64,000 nt of DNA, from assembly GCA_000940995.1 (NCBI GenBank), contig CP005974.1, positions 3,792,885-3,856,884 on the forward strand, read 5' to 3'. Below, one piece after another: positions 1 to 8,500 of the stretch. A model generated the notes under the pieces. It was not told the origin of the DNA and ran no database searches. It saw nothing but the letters and a program-made list of their open reading frames with translations. How positions within the stretch are numbered: the first letter of the stretch is position 1; the number at the start of each line of letters is the position of its first letter. A program made the position numbers and the translations under genes. Origin of the DNA: Photobacterium gaetbulicola Gung47. GTDB lineage: Bacteria > Pseudomonadota > Gammaproteobacteria > Enterobacterales > Vibrionaceae.

Positions 1-774
1 GGCAATCAGCTCAGACTGGCTGACAACATACATAATGTTGCTCAGGCTTGCGCCCTGGTAAGCTTCCTGATAGCTGGTGTGACTGCGGTAAATGTGATCG
101 GCAAACATCTTCACCCCTGGGATCGACTTCATGACCGCATGCTGCTCCTGGGCAAACTCAGTCTCTGTAAGCGCCTCGCCAATACGCGGATGATTACCGG
201 CCGCGACCACAACCAACTCATCGGTGAACAGCTCGGTACTACAGAACCCCGGCTCATCAAAGCGCGCATAGTCAATGACAAAATCAATGTCCTGGTAGCG
301 CATCTTCTGTGGCAGCTCAGCATCCAGTTCGGCTTCCACCAGTACCCTGACATAGGGGGCCTGCTCAGCCACATTACTCAGGATCCGTGGCGCAAAACGC
401 ATGTCCGATGGACTGCAAACCGCCAGTTTGAAAGTGCGGGTCGAGGTGTCCGGTGAAAAAATGGATGATGGCAGCTCATTCTTCACCAACTGCAAGGCTT
501 GGCGCAGTGGGCCAAAAAGCTGCTTGGCACGCAGGGTCGGTTGGATCCCTCGCCCGTGGCGAATAAACAATTCATCGTTGAACATTACCTTCAGGCGGGC
601 GACAGCATTACTGACTGCTGGCTGGGACATACCCAGGTTATGTGCCGCGCGGGTGATATTTTGTTCCTGCATAACCGCATCGAACACGGTCAACAAATTG
701 AGATCGACGCTGCGTAAGTTGGATTCCATTTTGTAGCCATCTGCAGGATGAATCGGTGCATTCTTGCGTGCCAT
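1..774 (-). CDS. leuO: LeuO, LysR-type transcriptional regulator (3' part off the window)
   Basis: The reading frame starts at ATG 774 and is open to base 1, giving 258 codons without a stop; full LysR regulators of this kind have a little over 300 residues, so the last part lies outside. The product begins MARKNAPIHP and carries a winged helix-turn-helix at about residues 20-80 (DLNLLTVFDAVMQEQNITRA, then SQPAVSNAVARL), followed by the LysR substrate-binding domain. LeuO proteins are LysR-family regulators that counteract H-NS silencing and often sit near leuABCD, as here (leuA starts at 8598, on the opposite strand). No inducer can be read from the sequence. Identification as LeuO rests on the N-terminal sequence and the leu neighbourhood. 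Confidence 0.85.
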   Translation of the reverse strand, partial: MARKNAPIHPADGYKMESNLRSVDLNLLTVFDAVMQEQNITRAAHNLGMSQPAVSNAVARLKVMFNDELFIRHGRGIQPTLRAKQLFGPLRQALQLVKNELPSSIFSPDTSTRTFKLAVCSPSDMRFAPRILSNVAEQAPYVRVLVEAELDAELPQKMRYQDIDFVIDYARFDEPGFCSTELFTDELVVVAAGNHPRIGEALTETEFAQEQHAVMKSIPGVKMFADHIYRSHTSYQEAYQGASLSNIMYVVSQSELIA

Positions 775-1074
775 TATTTGCCTCTATAGATTACCGTTAT
801 GGGGCAAAATCCGTTATGCCGCCGGTGAATAACTGGGCATTCCAATGCCTCTGAAAACTGACTCCCTCTCTCGGGGTGGTGCCAGTATGTTTCAAATAGA
901 TTGACGAAATAAATAGGCAAGTATCAGCAAATTGATGCATTGATATATAAAAAGCTCAATTCAGAATACAAACACTTAACTATCAACACCTTACCTTCAT
1001 CATAAAAAAACCTAAAATATCTATAATTAAAATAAAGCTTCAATTATAAGCAAAATTAAAGAGTTAGAAGAGAC
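775..1074. promoter_or_regulatory. AT-rich region upstream of leuO
   Basis: This 300-base stretch between leuO and the glycosyltransferase gene has no convincing gene. From about 880 to 1074 it is strikingly AT-rich, with runs of A and T and TATA steps, unlike the roughly balanced composition of the surrounding genes. leuO promoters are classic H-NS/LeuO targets, so this is probably the leuO control region; no single promoter was chosen because too many AT-rich hexamers fit. Confidence 0.55.
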
Positions 1075-1100
1075 AAAAAAAGGCCTTAAGCGGCCTTTTC
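1075..1100 (-). terminator. Rho-independent terminator of the PAP2/glycosyltransferase operon
   Basis: AAAAGGCC (1078-1085) pairs with GGCCTTTT (1092-1099) around a 6-base loop. Read on the minus strand the stem is followed by a run of T, 20-odd bases past the stop codon of the glycosyltransferase. Confidence 0.8.
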
Positions 1101-1122
1101 TCCAAGAGTCAATACAGCGGGG

Positions 1123-2229
1123 TTATAACGTCGTTATCGCTGAATGCTTATGGTTGGGGGGATAATGAGTGCACCATTCGACCATCGCCTCTTGGACCAC
1201 CTCCGGATACTCGACCCTCTCCCAAAGCTGCAGCCATAATTCATCACAGTGATGCCAGTTACCCGATAGTACCCAGCGTGCAATGCCCATCGCCACATCC
1301 GGCACGGTCACCGCTCCGACCGAGCCGCAGTCCAACCAATTTCTGACCGCCGCCGGATCCAAATAGCTCATCGAACGGGCCAACCCCATCATCTCGAGAG
1401 TCATCACATTGCTGATCTGCTCATACTGGCCATGCAGCGGTTTGAGCAACAATTTCTTGCCTAGGCTCATCGCCTCGGACGGCAGTTCGAAACCGCCATT
1501 GGCAATCACTCCGCAACATTGATGCAAACGCTGATGAAAGCTCTCCCGGTTAAGCTGACGAACGCTGACATTACTATACTCACGGTCTTCCACGGCATCA
1601 GGGTGGTAACAATAAAAATGCACCTGAGTGAAGCGAGTCAACAACTCGAGTACAGCTTGCAAATTTTCGAACGGGAGATAAACCAACACCGACTGGTCAT
1701 GGCCCACCGGTGCTACATGCAAAGGCACAATCGGCGGCAGGATCATCTGGTTGAAGTGGAACCAGTGCACCCCTAGTTGCTGAGCTGTCGGGGCAAAGCC
1801 GCGGAGCACCATAGCATCAACCCAGCTCCGCCCCTGAGTCGGGATATCGCACAGAAAAGCATTCTGATGACTAATACCGATACTGTGTACTTTCTGCCTT
1901 CTGGCCGCCCAAGCCGACACCGGCTCGAAATCATTGAGCACCACATCATAGCCGGACACATCGAGGCTACGGACATCGTGCAGGAAAGTGGTGATATGAT
2001 TGTTGGCCAGGGTTTTCCAGCGGTTCACTTCACCATTTTCCGTCACGAAAGTCAGCCCGCGGCGAACCTGATACTGGCCAAAGCAATCCATATCAAAATA
2101 TCGGTTATCCGGTCGCCCCGTAAACAGAAAGTCAACCTCGGCGCCTAACGTCGAAAATGCCCTGGCCATTTCGCGGGCCCTTGAAATATGGCCGTTGCCC
2201 GTTCCCTGGACACCATAAAGGATCTTCAT
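1123..2229 (-). CDS. MurG-like glycosyltransferase, MJ1255/VC2487 (TIGR00661) family
   Basis: The 368-residue product starts MKILYGVQGTGNGHISRARE at ATG 2229; a longer in-frame reading up to 2370 runs back into the PAP2 gene and is rejected. The N-terminal G-x-G-N-G-H motif and the late ANGGFELPSEAMSLGKKLLL segment (about residues 270-290) are the acceptor loop and nucleotide-sugar-binding region of GT-B fold enzymes related to MurG and UDP-glucuronosyltransferases. I recognise it as the TIGR00661 family, whose substrate is unknown. It lies 14 bases behind the PAP2 phosphatase gene on the same strand, so the two are almost certainly cotranscribed, and a job on a lipid-linked sugar is a reasonable inference. 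No signal peptide or clear membrane segment is seen, so it should act at the cytosolic face. Confidence 0.8.
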   Translation of the reverse strand: MKILYGVQGTGNGHISRAREMARAFSTLGAEVDFLFTGRPDNRYFDMDCFGQYQVRRGLTFVTENGEVNRWKTLANNHITTFLHDVRSLDVSGYDVVLNDFEPVSAWAARRQKVHSIGISHQNAFLCDIPTQGRSWVDAMVLRGFAPTAQQLGVHWFHFNQMILPPIVPLHVAPVGHDQSVLVYLPFENLQAVLELLTRFTQVHFYCYHPDAVEDREYSNVSVRQLNRESFHQRLHQCCGVIANGGFELPSEAMSLGKKLLLKPLHGQYEQISNVMTLEMMGLARSMSYLDPAAVRNWLDCGSVGAVTVPDVAMGIARWVLSGNWHHCDELWLQLWERVEYPEVVQEAMVEWCTHYPPNHKHSAITTL

Positions 2230-2243
2230 TGATCGGCGACTCC

Positions 2244-2747
2244 TCAAAAGCTCACCAGCTGGAAACAGAAGATGCCCAGCAGGGCTCCTGCAATCACATC
2301 GGTAATGTAGTGGACACCAAGCAGTACCCGGGAAAAACCTATCGCTACCGCCCACGGCCAGATAAACCACGAGGTATCCGGGTAGAAGGCGGTGATGAGC
2401 GAGGCCATGACAAACGCTGCCGTGGTATGGCCCGATGGCAGGCTGTACTTGTCCGACGGCGTGACAAAACTTGGCAGTGCCTCCGGGCGGCGCCGCTTCA
2501 AACTATATTTAAGGAGCAGGTAAACGGGCACCTCCAAGGCAAAGGCCTGCAACCCGGTTTTCACCACATCGGCTCCCTGCTCGACATCGGCGCCCCATAT
2601 CATTAGCGCGAAAATCACATATAGGTGACCGTCCCCGGTGTGGGAAACCGCACGGCTAAATCGCGCAACCTGAATGTTGAAACGATGACAAAGGCAAAGT
2701 GTCGAAAAGGCGTAATCCATTCGCTGTAACGGTGTCAGTAAGGTCAT
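2244..2747 (-). CDS. PAP2-superfamily membrane phosphatase
   Basis: This 167-residue membrane protein carries the three PAP2 phosphatase motifs: KYSLKRRRP (about residues 80-88), PSGH (about 104-107) and SRVLLGVHYITD (about 138-149), the last holding the catalytic histidine. Family members remove phosphate from lipid phosphates such as undecaprenyl pyrophosphate or phosphatidic acid, with the active site facing the periplasm. ATG 2747 is preceded by an AGGAG box. Its length is short for the family but all three motifs and several hydrophobic helices are present. The partner gene 14 bases downstream is a glycosyltransferase, which suggests work on lipid-linked glycans; the actual substrate cannot be read from sequence. 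Confidence 0.85.
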   Translation of the reverse strand: MTLLTPLQRMDYAFSTLCLCHRFNIQVARFSRAVSHTGDGHLYVIFALMIWGADVEQGADVVKTGLQAFALEVPVYLLLKYSLKRRRPEALPSFVTPSDKYSLPSGHTTAAFVMASLITAFYPDTSWFIWPWAVAIGFSRVLLGVHYITDVIAGALLGIFCFQLVSF

Positions 2748-2833
2748 TGTCCAGCTCCTAAGCTGATTAACTCTTGTTCAGATTAGGAAAGGGATATGAC
2801 AGCGCAGTGACGCTTTGGAGGAGGGATAATGAC

Positions 2834-2875
2834 AATCCTTCCGTGTCCTTTATCAAAAAGTACAGCGGAAGGATT
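2834..2875. repeat. Inverted repeat downstream of the RND pump gene
   Basis: AATCCTTCCG (2834-2843) is repeated inverted as CGGAAGGATT (2866-2875) around a 22-base spacer. It lies between the end of the RND gene and the start of the PAP2 gene. There is no T-run on the minus strand, so it is not a standard intrinsic terminator, although it may still end or stabilise the efflux transcript. Confidence 0.5.
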
Positions 2876-2900
2876 ATCTGTAGCCATTGTGAATGAAGCG

Positions 2901-5900
2901 CTACGCAGAGACTAATTTTTCGTGGCGATGGACCAACTTGAAGTCAGATAAAATGACATAAGCCGCCGGGATCATGAACAGCACCAGCAAGGTCGAGGTG
3001 AAAATCCCGAACACAATCGAGATCACCAGGGGCTTGATGACCTGGGCCTGCAGGCTGGTTTCCAGCATCAGCGGCAACAAGCCGGCTGCCGTGGTCAGCG
3101 AGGTAAGGAACACCGCCCGGAAACGCTCGCGACTCGCTTGTACCACAGCCCTCTCGATATCATCGCCATCATCGAGGTGGTGGCGGATGTACTGCACCAG
3201 CAAGATAGAGTCATTGACCACCACACCGGCCAGCGATACAAAGCCCATCATACTCGGCATACTCAACGGGTGCCCCAGCAGCAAGTGGCCCCAGAATACC
3301 CCGATCAGTGCCAGGGGGATCGCCAGTAGCACCACAAACGGCTCGAGATAGCTGCGGAACTGGAAGCTGAGGATCACAAACACGCCGAAGATCCCCAGCA
3401 CAAACCCTGTCGCCATCGACTGGCCGGTTTCCGCGGTGTCCTTGGCCGCACCTTCGAAGTCAAACCGGAGTCCTGGGTAATCTTGCTGCAGTTTCGGCAT
3501 CAGTTTGGCCCTGAACTGACCCAGCACCTCACCGGAGCTGATCACACTCTCTTGCAGATCGCCGTAGACACTGAGGGTGCGAAGTCCGTTAATGCGCTGG
3601 ATACGGACATAGTTACGCTGGTGCTCGAGGATCGCCACCGAGGCCAATGGGATCTGGCTACCGTCGGATAATATGATCGGGAAGCTCGATAAGTTTTGCA
3701 GATCCGCCGCCCGCTCCTTGTTGAACATCACTTCGATTTCGATATTCTCAGGTCCGATCTGGATTTCATCGGCAGTCTGGCCAAAATAGGCAGCCCGGAG
3801 CTGGGAAGCAATCATCTGGCCGTCGACACCGAAAGCCTCTGCCCCTGGGCGTAAGCGTATCAGCACTTCCGGCTTACCCATCCGCATATCATCCAGTACT
3901 CCCGATACACCAGCAAACTCATTGAAGAACTGTTGGGTTTCGACAGAAGCAGCCTTGAGCATCGCCAAATCATCGTGCTGCATCCGTACCTCAATGGCAC
4001 GCCCACCAGGCCCCATCATTGGCTGTTTGTAAACCAAAGCCACCGGCGCTGCCAGTTCGCCAACATCTTCCCGCCAGGCATCGATGAACTCATCAATCAA
4101 ACTATTGCGGATCTCGGCACTGAGCAGATCAAGCCGGACAGTTGCCACATGCGGTCCATTCTCGTCGGCATCGGCGTTGAAGTTAAACTGCTCGGTGATG
4201 TTGCTCACCAGCGAGACTCCGCCTTCGTTGCGCTCACTCCACTGCTCATTGAGACGTTTGGCTGAAGCCACAATGACATCAACCACCGCCTCGGTCTGGC
4301 TGAGTGTCGAGCCCGGTGGCAGGATGATCCTCGCTTCGGCAATATCACCATCGAGCTCAGGGAAACCGACGAACTTCAAACCGCCGCCCGCCAACAAGGC
4401 AAAGGAGGCAAACAGCAGGCCAATCACCCCGCCGACAAACAGGTAACGCCACTGCACCACGAGGGTTACCATCTTGACCAAGTACTCATTACGAAACCGC
4501 TCAAAGCGGGCCAGGAAACTCTGCTTCCAGCGCGGCGGCCGCCGCTCCTGCTTCTGGCGATGCAGTGAATGGCTGAGGTGGCTCGGCAAAATCAAGAAGG
4601 CTTCAACCAAGCTGATCGACAACACCAAGATCAGTACCTGCGGCACCACCCGCAATACCGCCCCCATTTCCCCTTCCAGGAAAATCAGGCTACCGAAAAT
4701 ACAGATGGTGGTGAGAAACGACGACACCACCCCCGGCAGCACTTTCTTGACCCCGTTGTACACCGCATCCTGGATCTTCTGGCCGCGATCAAGATGGGAG
4801 GCGATGGACTCAGATATCACGATCGCATCATCCATCATGATCCCGATGGCCATCAGCAAGCCCACCAGAGACATGATGTTGATCGACAGGGAAAAGGTCG
4901 CCATCAGGAACATGCTGCCGAGAAAAGCGACCGGCAGGCCTGCCGCGATCCAAAACGAATAGCGGAACGAGAAGAACAGCCACATCACGGCAAAGACCAA
5001 GATAACCCCCTGCCAGCCATTTTTGACCATCATGGTCAGGCGATCCCAAAGCAGCGATGACAGATCGTTGGTCAGGGTCAGGGTGACCCCGGTCGGTGCG
5101 CGCTGGTTTTCGGCTTCGACAAACGCTTCGACCCGCTCTTTGATCCGCAGCGCATCATCGGCCTTGTTCTTGCTGACTCGCAACATGGCCGCCGGTACAC
5201 CATCGAACAGCACCTTCTGCTCATCCAGCGCAAAACGGTCGGTGATGGTCGCCACATCCCCCAGCCGCAGCACCGCTCCCTGGGTATCAGCACCGACTAC
5301 CGTGCGGGCTATGGTCTCCGGGGTAATTTTCTGCTCATCGAAACGGATCAGCAAGTTACGGTCTGCCAGCTCAATATTTCCGCTTGGTAGCTTGATGTTT
5401 TGCCGACTCAGCTTGCTGGCGATATCACTGACACTCAAGCCAAGCTGGCGAATTGCCACCTCATCAAGCTCCACCCTGAGCTGGTGATCAGAAAAACCAC
5501 TGACTTCGACCAGCGAGACACCGTAGTCAAGCTTGAGGGTCCGCTTGAGCTGCTCGGCATAGGCTTTGAGGTGCGGCAAGCTGGTATCGGCTTTGATCGC
5601 AACATCGACCACCGGCTCGTTCCAGTCCAACTCTCGGACAATCGGCGATTCGATTTCAGTCGGGAAATCATTAATCGCATTGATCTGAGTCTGGACGTCC
5701 ACCAGCATCCGCGAAACCACCTCGCTATTGGTCAGCTTGAGGATCAGCGACGCCGATCCCTCCACCGCTTCACACCGGGTCTCGACAATATTGGCCAGCC
5801 CGTCGACGGCATCTTCCATCCGCATACAGATGCTCTCTTCCACTTCCTGTGGCGAGGCACCGGGATACACCACCGAGGCAATGATGTAGGGCGGAGAAAA

Positions 5901-6011
5901 CTCCGGAAAGGTTTCACGCTTAATTTTCGGCAGCGACACCAGACCGAGGATAATCAGTGCCAGCATCATCAAGTTGGCAGCCGTCGGATGGCGGGAGAAG
6001 TAACGGATCAT
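2901..6011 (-). CDS. RND-family efflux permease (AcrB-like)
   Basis: The 1036-residue product has the RND layout: a first membrane helix at about 10-30, two large periplasmic loops and a duplicated set of twelve helices. The TM4 proton-relay aspartates are present in GIMMDDAIV (about residue 400). In TM10 the position of the AcrB lysine lies in GVVVNDSILLV, so the lysine is replaced by asparagine, a pattern seen in a divergent branch of these pumps. The start codon overlaps the stop of the adaptor gene (ATGA), a sign of translational coupling. With the adaptor it forms the inner-membrane and periplasmic parts of a tripartite pump; no outer-membrane channel gene is nearby, so a TolC-type channel must come from elsewhere. 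The substrate is unknown. Confidence 0.92.
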   Translation of the reverse strand: MIRYFSRHPTAANLMMLALIILGLVSLPKIKRETFPEFSPPYIIASVVYPGASPQEVEESICMRMEDAVDGLANIVETRCEAVEGSASLILKLTNSEVVSRMLVDVQTQINAINDFPTEIESPIVRELDWNEPVVDVAIKADTSLPHLKAYAEQLKRTLKLDYGVSLVEVSGFSDHQLRVELDEVAIRQLGLSVSDIASKLSRQNIKLPSGNIELADRNLLIRFDEQKITPETIARTVVGADTQGAVLRLGDVATITDRFALDEQKVLFDGVPAAMLRVSKNKADDALRIKERVEAFVEAENQRAPTGVTLTLTNDLSSLLWDRLTMMVKNGWQGVILVFAVMWLFFSFRYSFWIAAGLPVAFLGSMFLMATFSLSINIMSLVGLLMAIGIMMDDAIVISESIASHLDRGQKIQDAVYNGVKKVLPGVVSSFLTTICIFGSLIFLEGEMGAVLRVVPQVLILVLSISLVEAFLILPSHLSHSLHRQKQERRPPRWKQSFLARFERFRNEYLVKMVTLVVQWRYLFVGGVIGLLFASFALLAGGGLKFVGFPELDGDIAEARIILPPGSTLSQTEAVVDVIVASAKRLNEQWSERNEGGVSLVSNITEQFNFNADADENGPHVATVRLDLLSAEIRNSLIDEFIDAWREDVGELAAPVALVYKQPMMGPGGRAIEVRMQHDDLAMLKAASVETQQFFNEFAGVSGVLDDMRMGKPEVLIRLRPGAEAFGVDGQMIASQLRAAYFGQTADEIQIGPENIEIEVMFNKERAADLQNLSSFPIILSDGSQIPLASVAILEHQRNYVRIQRINGLRTLSVYGDLQESVISSGEVLGQFRAKLMPKLQQDYPGLRFDFEGAAKDTAETGQSMATGFVLGIFGVFVILSFQFRSYLEPFVVLLAIPLALIGVFWGHLLLGHPLSMPSMMGFVSLAGVVVNDSILLVQYIRHHLDDGDDIERAVVQASRERFRAVFLTSLTTAAGLLPLMLETSLQAQVIKPLVISIVFGIFTSTLLVLFMIPAAYVILSDFKLVHRHEKLVSA

Positions 6012-7372
6012 GATGCCGGCTCCTGCTCGTGCTCCTGATCTTGGCCTTGAGCCTGAGCCTCTTCAACCGACTTGCCGTTGACCGTCACAACCTTCAGCGC
6101 CATGCCGGCGACTGCGGGCAACAGGTCATTGACCACCAGCTGAGTACCGGACGCCAGATCACCGCTGATCGCCACTTGGCCACTGCGGCGAAACAGCACG
6201 GTCACCGGCTGTATTTTCAAATTGCTGCCACCATCGACCAAATAGACTTTGTCACCATGCAGGGCTCGCTCCGGGATCACCCAGTGCGGGTTGGGCTGAC
6301 CTGACAGTCGCGCTTCGACAAACATGCCATTGACCAAAGGCGGAGCGGTTTCCGGTGACAGCTGGCTGTAGTCCTGATCCACCTCGAGGATCACCCCGAC
6401 GGTGGCCTGATTGGCATTGACCGTGTCACTGATGCGGGTCACTTTGGCTGGCCATTGCTGGATGAAGCTGCCGCTTGAGAGCTGGATGCGGGCACTGAGA
6501 TCAAGCTGATCGGCGCGCGGCTTACCATCGGCATGGGCGGTATACTGGGTCAGGCTCGCAGCCAGGACCTGCATGTCATGCAGGGCAATCTGGGCATCAA
6601 TTTCCACCGTGTCGATACCGTGGGCCACCACCATCACCTGCTGGGTATTGACCACCTGATCCTGTTCGATATCCACACTGGATATCCGGGCATCAACCGG
6701 CAGGGAGATCACGGTTTTTTCCAGTGCTCGTTGCGCCTCGCTGACCCGCGACAAGTTCACTTCCAGCTGAGCCTGGGTCACCTTGCGCTCGTTGGGCAGC
6801 ACAATGAGCTGGTTTTCAATTTCCTGGACCACTTTCTGACTGGCCAACGTATTCTGCTGCTCGAGATCCACCGTCGACTGTGAGGTCAGCCCCTTGGTAC
6901 GCAGCTCCTGCTTACGCGCCAGCTCTTTCTTGCTGATTGCCAATCGATTTTTTTCAATCTTGAGGGTCGTTTTGAGGTTCTGCTCTTCTTGGGCCAGCTT
7001 GGCCAGTTGTGCCTGGCTGGCACTAACATCCGCTTCGGCCTGCGCCAAGCGCAGTTCATAATCCAACGGGTCTATTTTGAGCAAGACCGTTCCGGCATCA
7101 AGCACCCGCCCCTTGTTCAAGTCAGGGTGGCGATATACCACCTTGCCCGAGACTTCAGCGATGGCCTGCCATTCAACCTTGGGCGCCACCCGGCCAAAAC
7201 CGGCCGCCTCGGGGGCAAGCAATTGCTGCTCGAGATTGATCACGTCCACCACCCGGGCCCGCTCCAGCGTCGGTTTCACCTCTGGTGACGGACGTAGATT
7301 GATGGCCATTACCAATATCACCACGCCGATCAGTACAGCAGGAAACAGGAGAAATTTTCGATTTTTCAGCAT
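6008..7372 (-). CDS. RND efflux periplasmic adaptor subunit (HlyD/MFP family)
   Basis: The 454-residue product has an N-terminal anchor (about residues 5-25), a biotinyl-lipoyl-like half at about 65-110, a long alpha-helical hairpin rich in Gln, Glu and Lys (about 110-215), the second lipoyl half and beta-barrel domains, then a low-complexity tail (AQGQDQEHEQEPAS). Such adaptors link an RND permease to an outer-membrane channel. ATG 7372 lies inside the 3' end of the TetR gene and has a GGAAGAG box; the stop overlaps the RND start. Three genes therefore overlap in series, regulator first, so the pump is likely controlled by the product of the first gene. Confidence 0.9.
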   Translation of the reverse strand: MLKNRKFLLFPAVLIGVVILVMAINLRPSPEVKPTLERARVVDVINLEQQLLAPEAAGFGRVAPKVEWQAIAEVSGKVVYRHPDLNKGRVLDAGTVLLKIDPLDYELRLAQAEADVSASQAQLAKLAQEEQNLKTTLKIEKNRLAISKKELARKQELRTKGLTSQSTVDLEQQNTLASQKVVQEIENQLIVLPNERKVTQAQLEVNLSRVSEAQRALEKTVISLPVDARISSVDIEQDQVVNTQQVMVVAHGIDTVEIDAQIALHDMQVLAASLTQYTAHADGKPRADQLDLSARIQLSSGSFIQQWPAKVTRISDTVNANQATVGVILEVDQDYSQLSPETAPPLVNGMFVEARLSGQPNPHWVIPERALHGDKVYLVDGGSNLKIQPVTVLFRRSGQVAISGDLASGTQLVVNDLLPAVAGMALKVVTVNGKSVEEAQAQGQDQEHEQEPAS

Positions 7373-8013
7373 GATTTATTCTCTTCCTTCGGCATCGTCA
7401 GGCCACGCACAAGCAGGTTGACATTATGCTCAGCCAGTTCGGCCAGGTACGTTTCGTCCATCTCAATGTTTTGTAATGTCAGCAAAGAAGGTGGAATGAG
7501 AAAGGGGAATACCATCAAACTGATAAAACTCATTCTCGCCTTGTCCGGGCAGACGTCCCCCCTTAGCACACCCTGCTTTTGCAGTTGCAGAAACATGACT
7601 TCAATTGCTGGACGCGCCACCTCGTTGAAGATCTTTTCCATCGTCTGGCGCTGGAGATCTGCTGGCTCCATCATCATGGCTCGCGCGATCAACTTAGGCA
7701 TATCCGGGTTTGGCGCCATGATACGGTAATAGGTACGCATCAAATCACCGATCGAGGCAAAGTCCCCCTTGTTCAAGGTTACTTTCAACTGCGCATGGAT
7801 AGGGGTGATCGTTTCTCTCAACATGGCTTCGTACAAGCCAGCCTTGCTGGCAAAGTAATAGCGGATCAACGCCACGTTCACATCAGCACGGCTCGCAATC
7901 ATCCGTGTCGACACCTTGCTGTAAGGCAAACTGACAAACAGTTTCCTCGCCTCGACAATCAACCGCTCCCTGGCATCGGAATCCCCGACGGGACGCCCCG
8001 TTTTACCCACCAT
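7366..8013 (-). CDS. TetR-family regulator of the efflux operon
   Basis: The 215-residue product starts MVGKTGRPVGDSDAR at ATG 8013, chosen because GGAGG stands just before it; an in-frame ATG at 8067 has no ribosome-binding site. The TetR DNA-binding domain is at about residues 13-60 (ARERLIVEARKLF, then STRMIASRADVNVALIRYYF). The rest is an all-helical ligand domain typical of the family but not assignable to a ligand. The gene opens a three-gene operon and overlaps the adaptor gene by 7 bases, so it is probably an autorepressor that also controls the pump. Two palindromes upstream at 8068-8083 and 8131-8146 are the obvious operator candidates. Confidence 0.9.
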   Translation of the reverse strand: MVGKTGRPVGDSDARERLIVEARKLFVSLPYSKVSTRMIASRADVNVALIRYYFASKAGLYEAMLRETITPIHAQLKVTLNKGDFASIGDLMRTYYRIMAPNPDMPKLIARAMMMEPADLQRQTMEKIFNEVARPAIEVMFLQLQKQGVLRGDVCPDKARMSFISLMVFPFLIPPSLLTLQNIEMDETYLAELAEHNVNLLVRGLTMPKEENKSC

Positions 8014-8067
8014 GATGCCTCCGTAAGACCGTTGTTCTTGCGCACATTTTGCTTCCATGTCGTTCAA

Positions 8068-8083
8068 TTAATCAGTTGATTAA
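8068..8083. promoter_or_regulatory. Putative TetR operator, proximal copy
   Basis: TTAATCAGTTGATTAA is a 16-bp palindrome with one mismatched pair. It and the following ATTTTAA are repeated almost exactly at 8131. It lies 55 bases before the chosen TetR start codon. Confidence 0.6.
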
Positions 8084-8130
8084 TTTTAAGCTTTGCCCAT
8101 CAGACTAACAGGGCATTAATTCCCCACAAT

Positions 8131-8146
8131 TTAATCAATTGATTAA
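8131..8146. promoter_or_regulatory. Putative TetR operator, distal copy
   Basis: TTAATCAATTGATTAA is a perfect 16-bp palindrome. Its centre is 63 bp, or six helical turns, from the centre of the proximal copy, so two bound dimers would face the same side of the DNA. Confidence 0.6.
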
Positions 8147-8340
8147 TTTTAATATTAAGAGAGATTTTCTCTCTTTGATGTGACACCAACAAAGAAATAA
8201 CATTCGCGTCGGTCCGTTGCTGCGGCCAGTCCAAACCATTCCGCCTCGGCCACCGTGAATACAACTGGTCTGATTTGTCATCATAGCCACGAAATATCAA
8301 CTCAATAACCATAAAATGAAAATAAACATGCAATTTGGGG

Positions 8341-8370
8341 TTGACGGTCTACCTGTCTATTTGGTATTCA
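8341..8370 (+). promoter_or_regulatory. Candidate promoter of the leucine operon
   Basis: TTGACG (8341-8346) is followed after 18 bases by TATTCA (8365-8370). A start near 8377 would place the leader peptide ATG (8404) about 27 bases into the transcript, which suits an attenuator leader. Confidence 0.45.
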
Positions 8371-8403
8371 TTTGTTAACCAAGTTTGTGGATATATTTCA
8401 ATT

Positions 8404-8469
8404 ATGAAAACACGTTTCTCATCTCTTCTCCTAAGCCTCCTCCTTATCGTGACAAGATCGCGCGGGTAG
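8404..8469 (+). CDS. leuL: Leucine operon leader peptide
   Basis: A 21-residue reading frame MKTRFSSLLLSLLLIVTRSR-G ends at TAG 8469. It holds six leucine codons in two runs of three, followed by Ile and Val, which is the signature of a branched-chain amino acid leader peptide. The following RNA contains a strong terminator (8501-8530). The last codons and the stop of this frame contain GCGCGGGT (8460-8467), which can pair with the 5' arm of that terminator. Translation speed through the leucine codons can therefore decide between terminator and antiterminator. The ribosome-binding site is weak. Confidence 0.88.
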   Translation: MKTRFSSLLLSLLLIVTRSRG

Positions 8470-8500
8470 CTTATGGGTGGGAAACACCACTAAGAATTCA

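Noticed and set aside
2230..2370. N-terminal extension of the glycosyltransferase by 47 residues
   Set aside because: The extension overlaps the PAP2 gene, has no ribosome-binding site, and the family motif starts at the ATG at 2229.
8100..8333. 77-codon minus-strand frame in the TetR/leu intergenic region
   Set aside because: It overlaps the palindromes, has no ribosome-binding site and no recognisable protein features.
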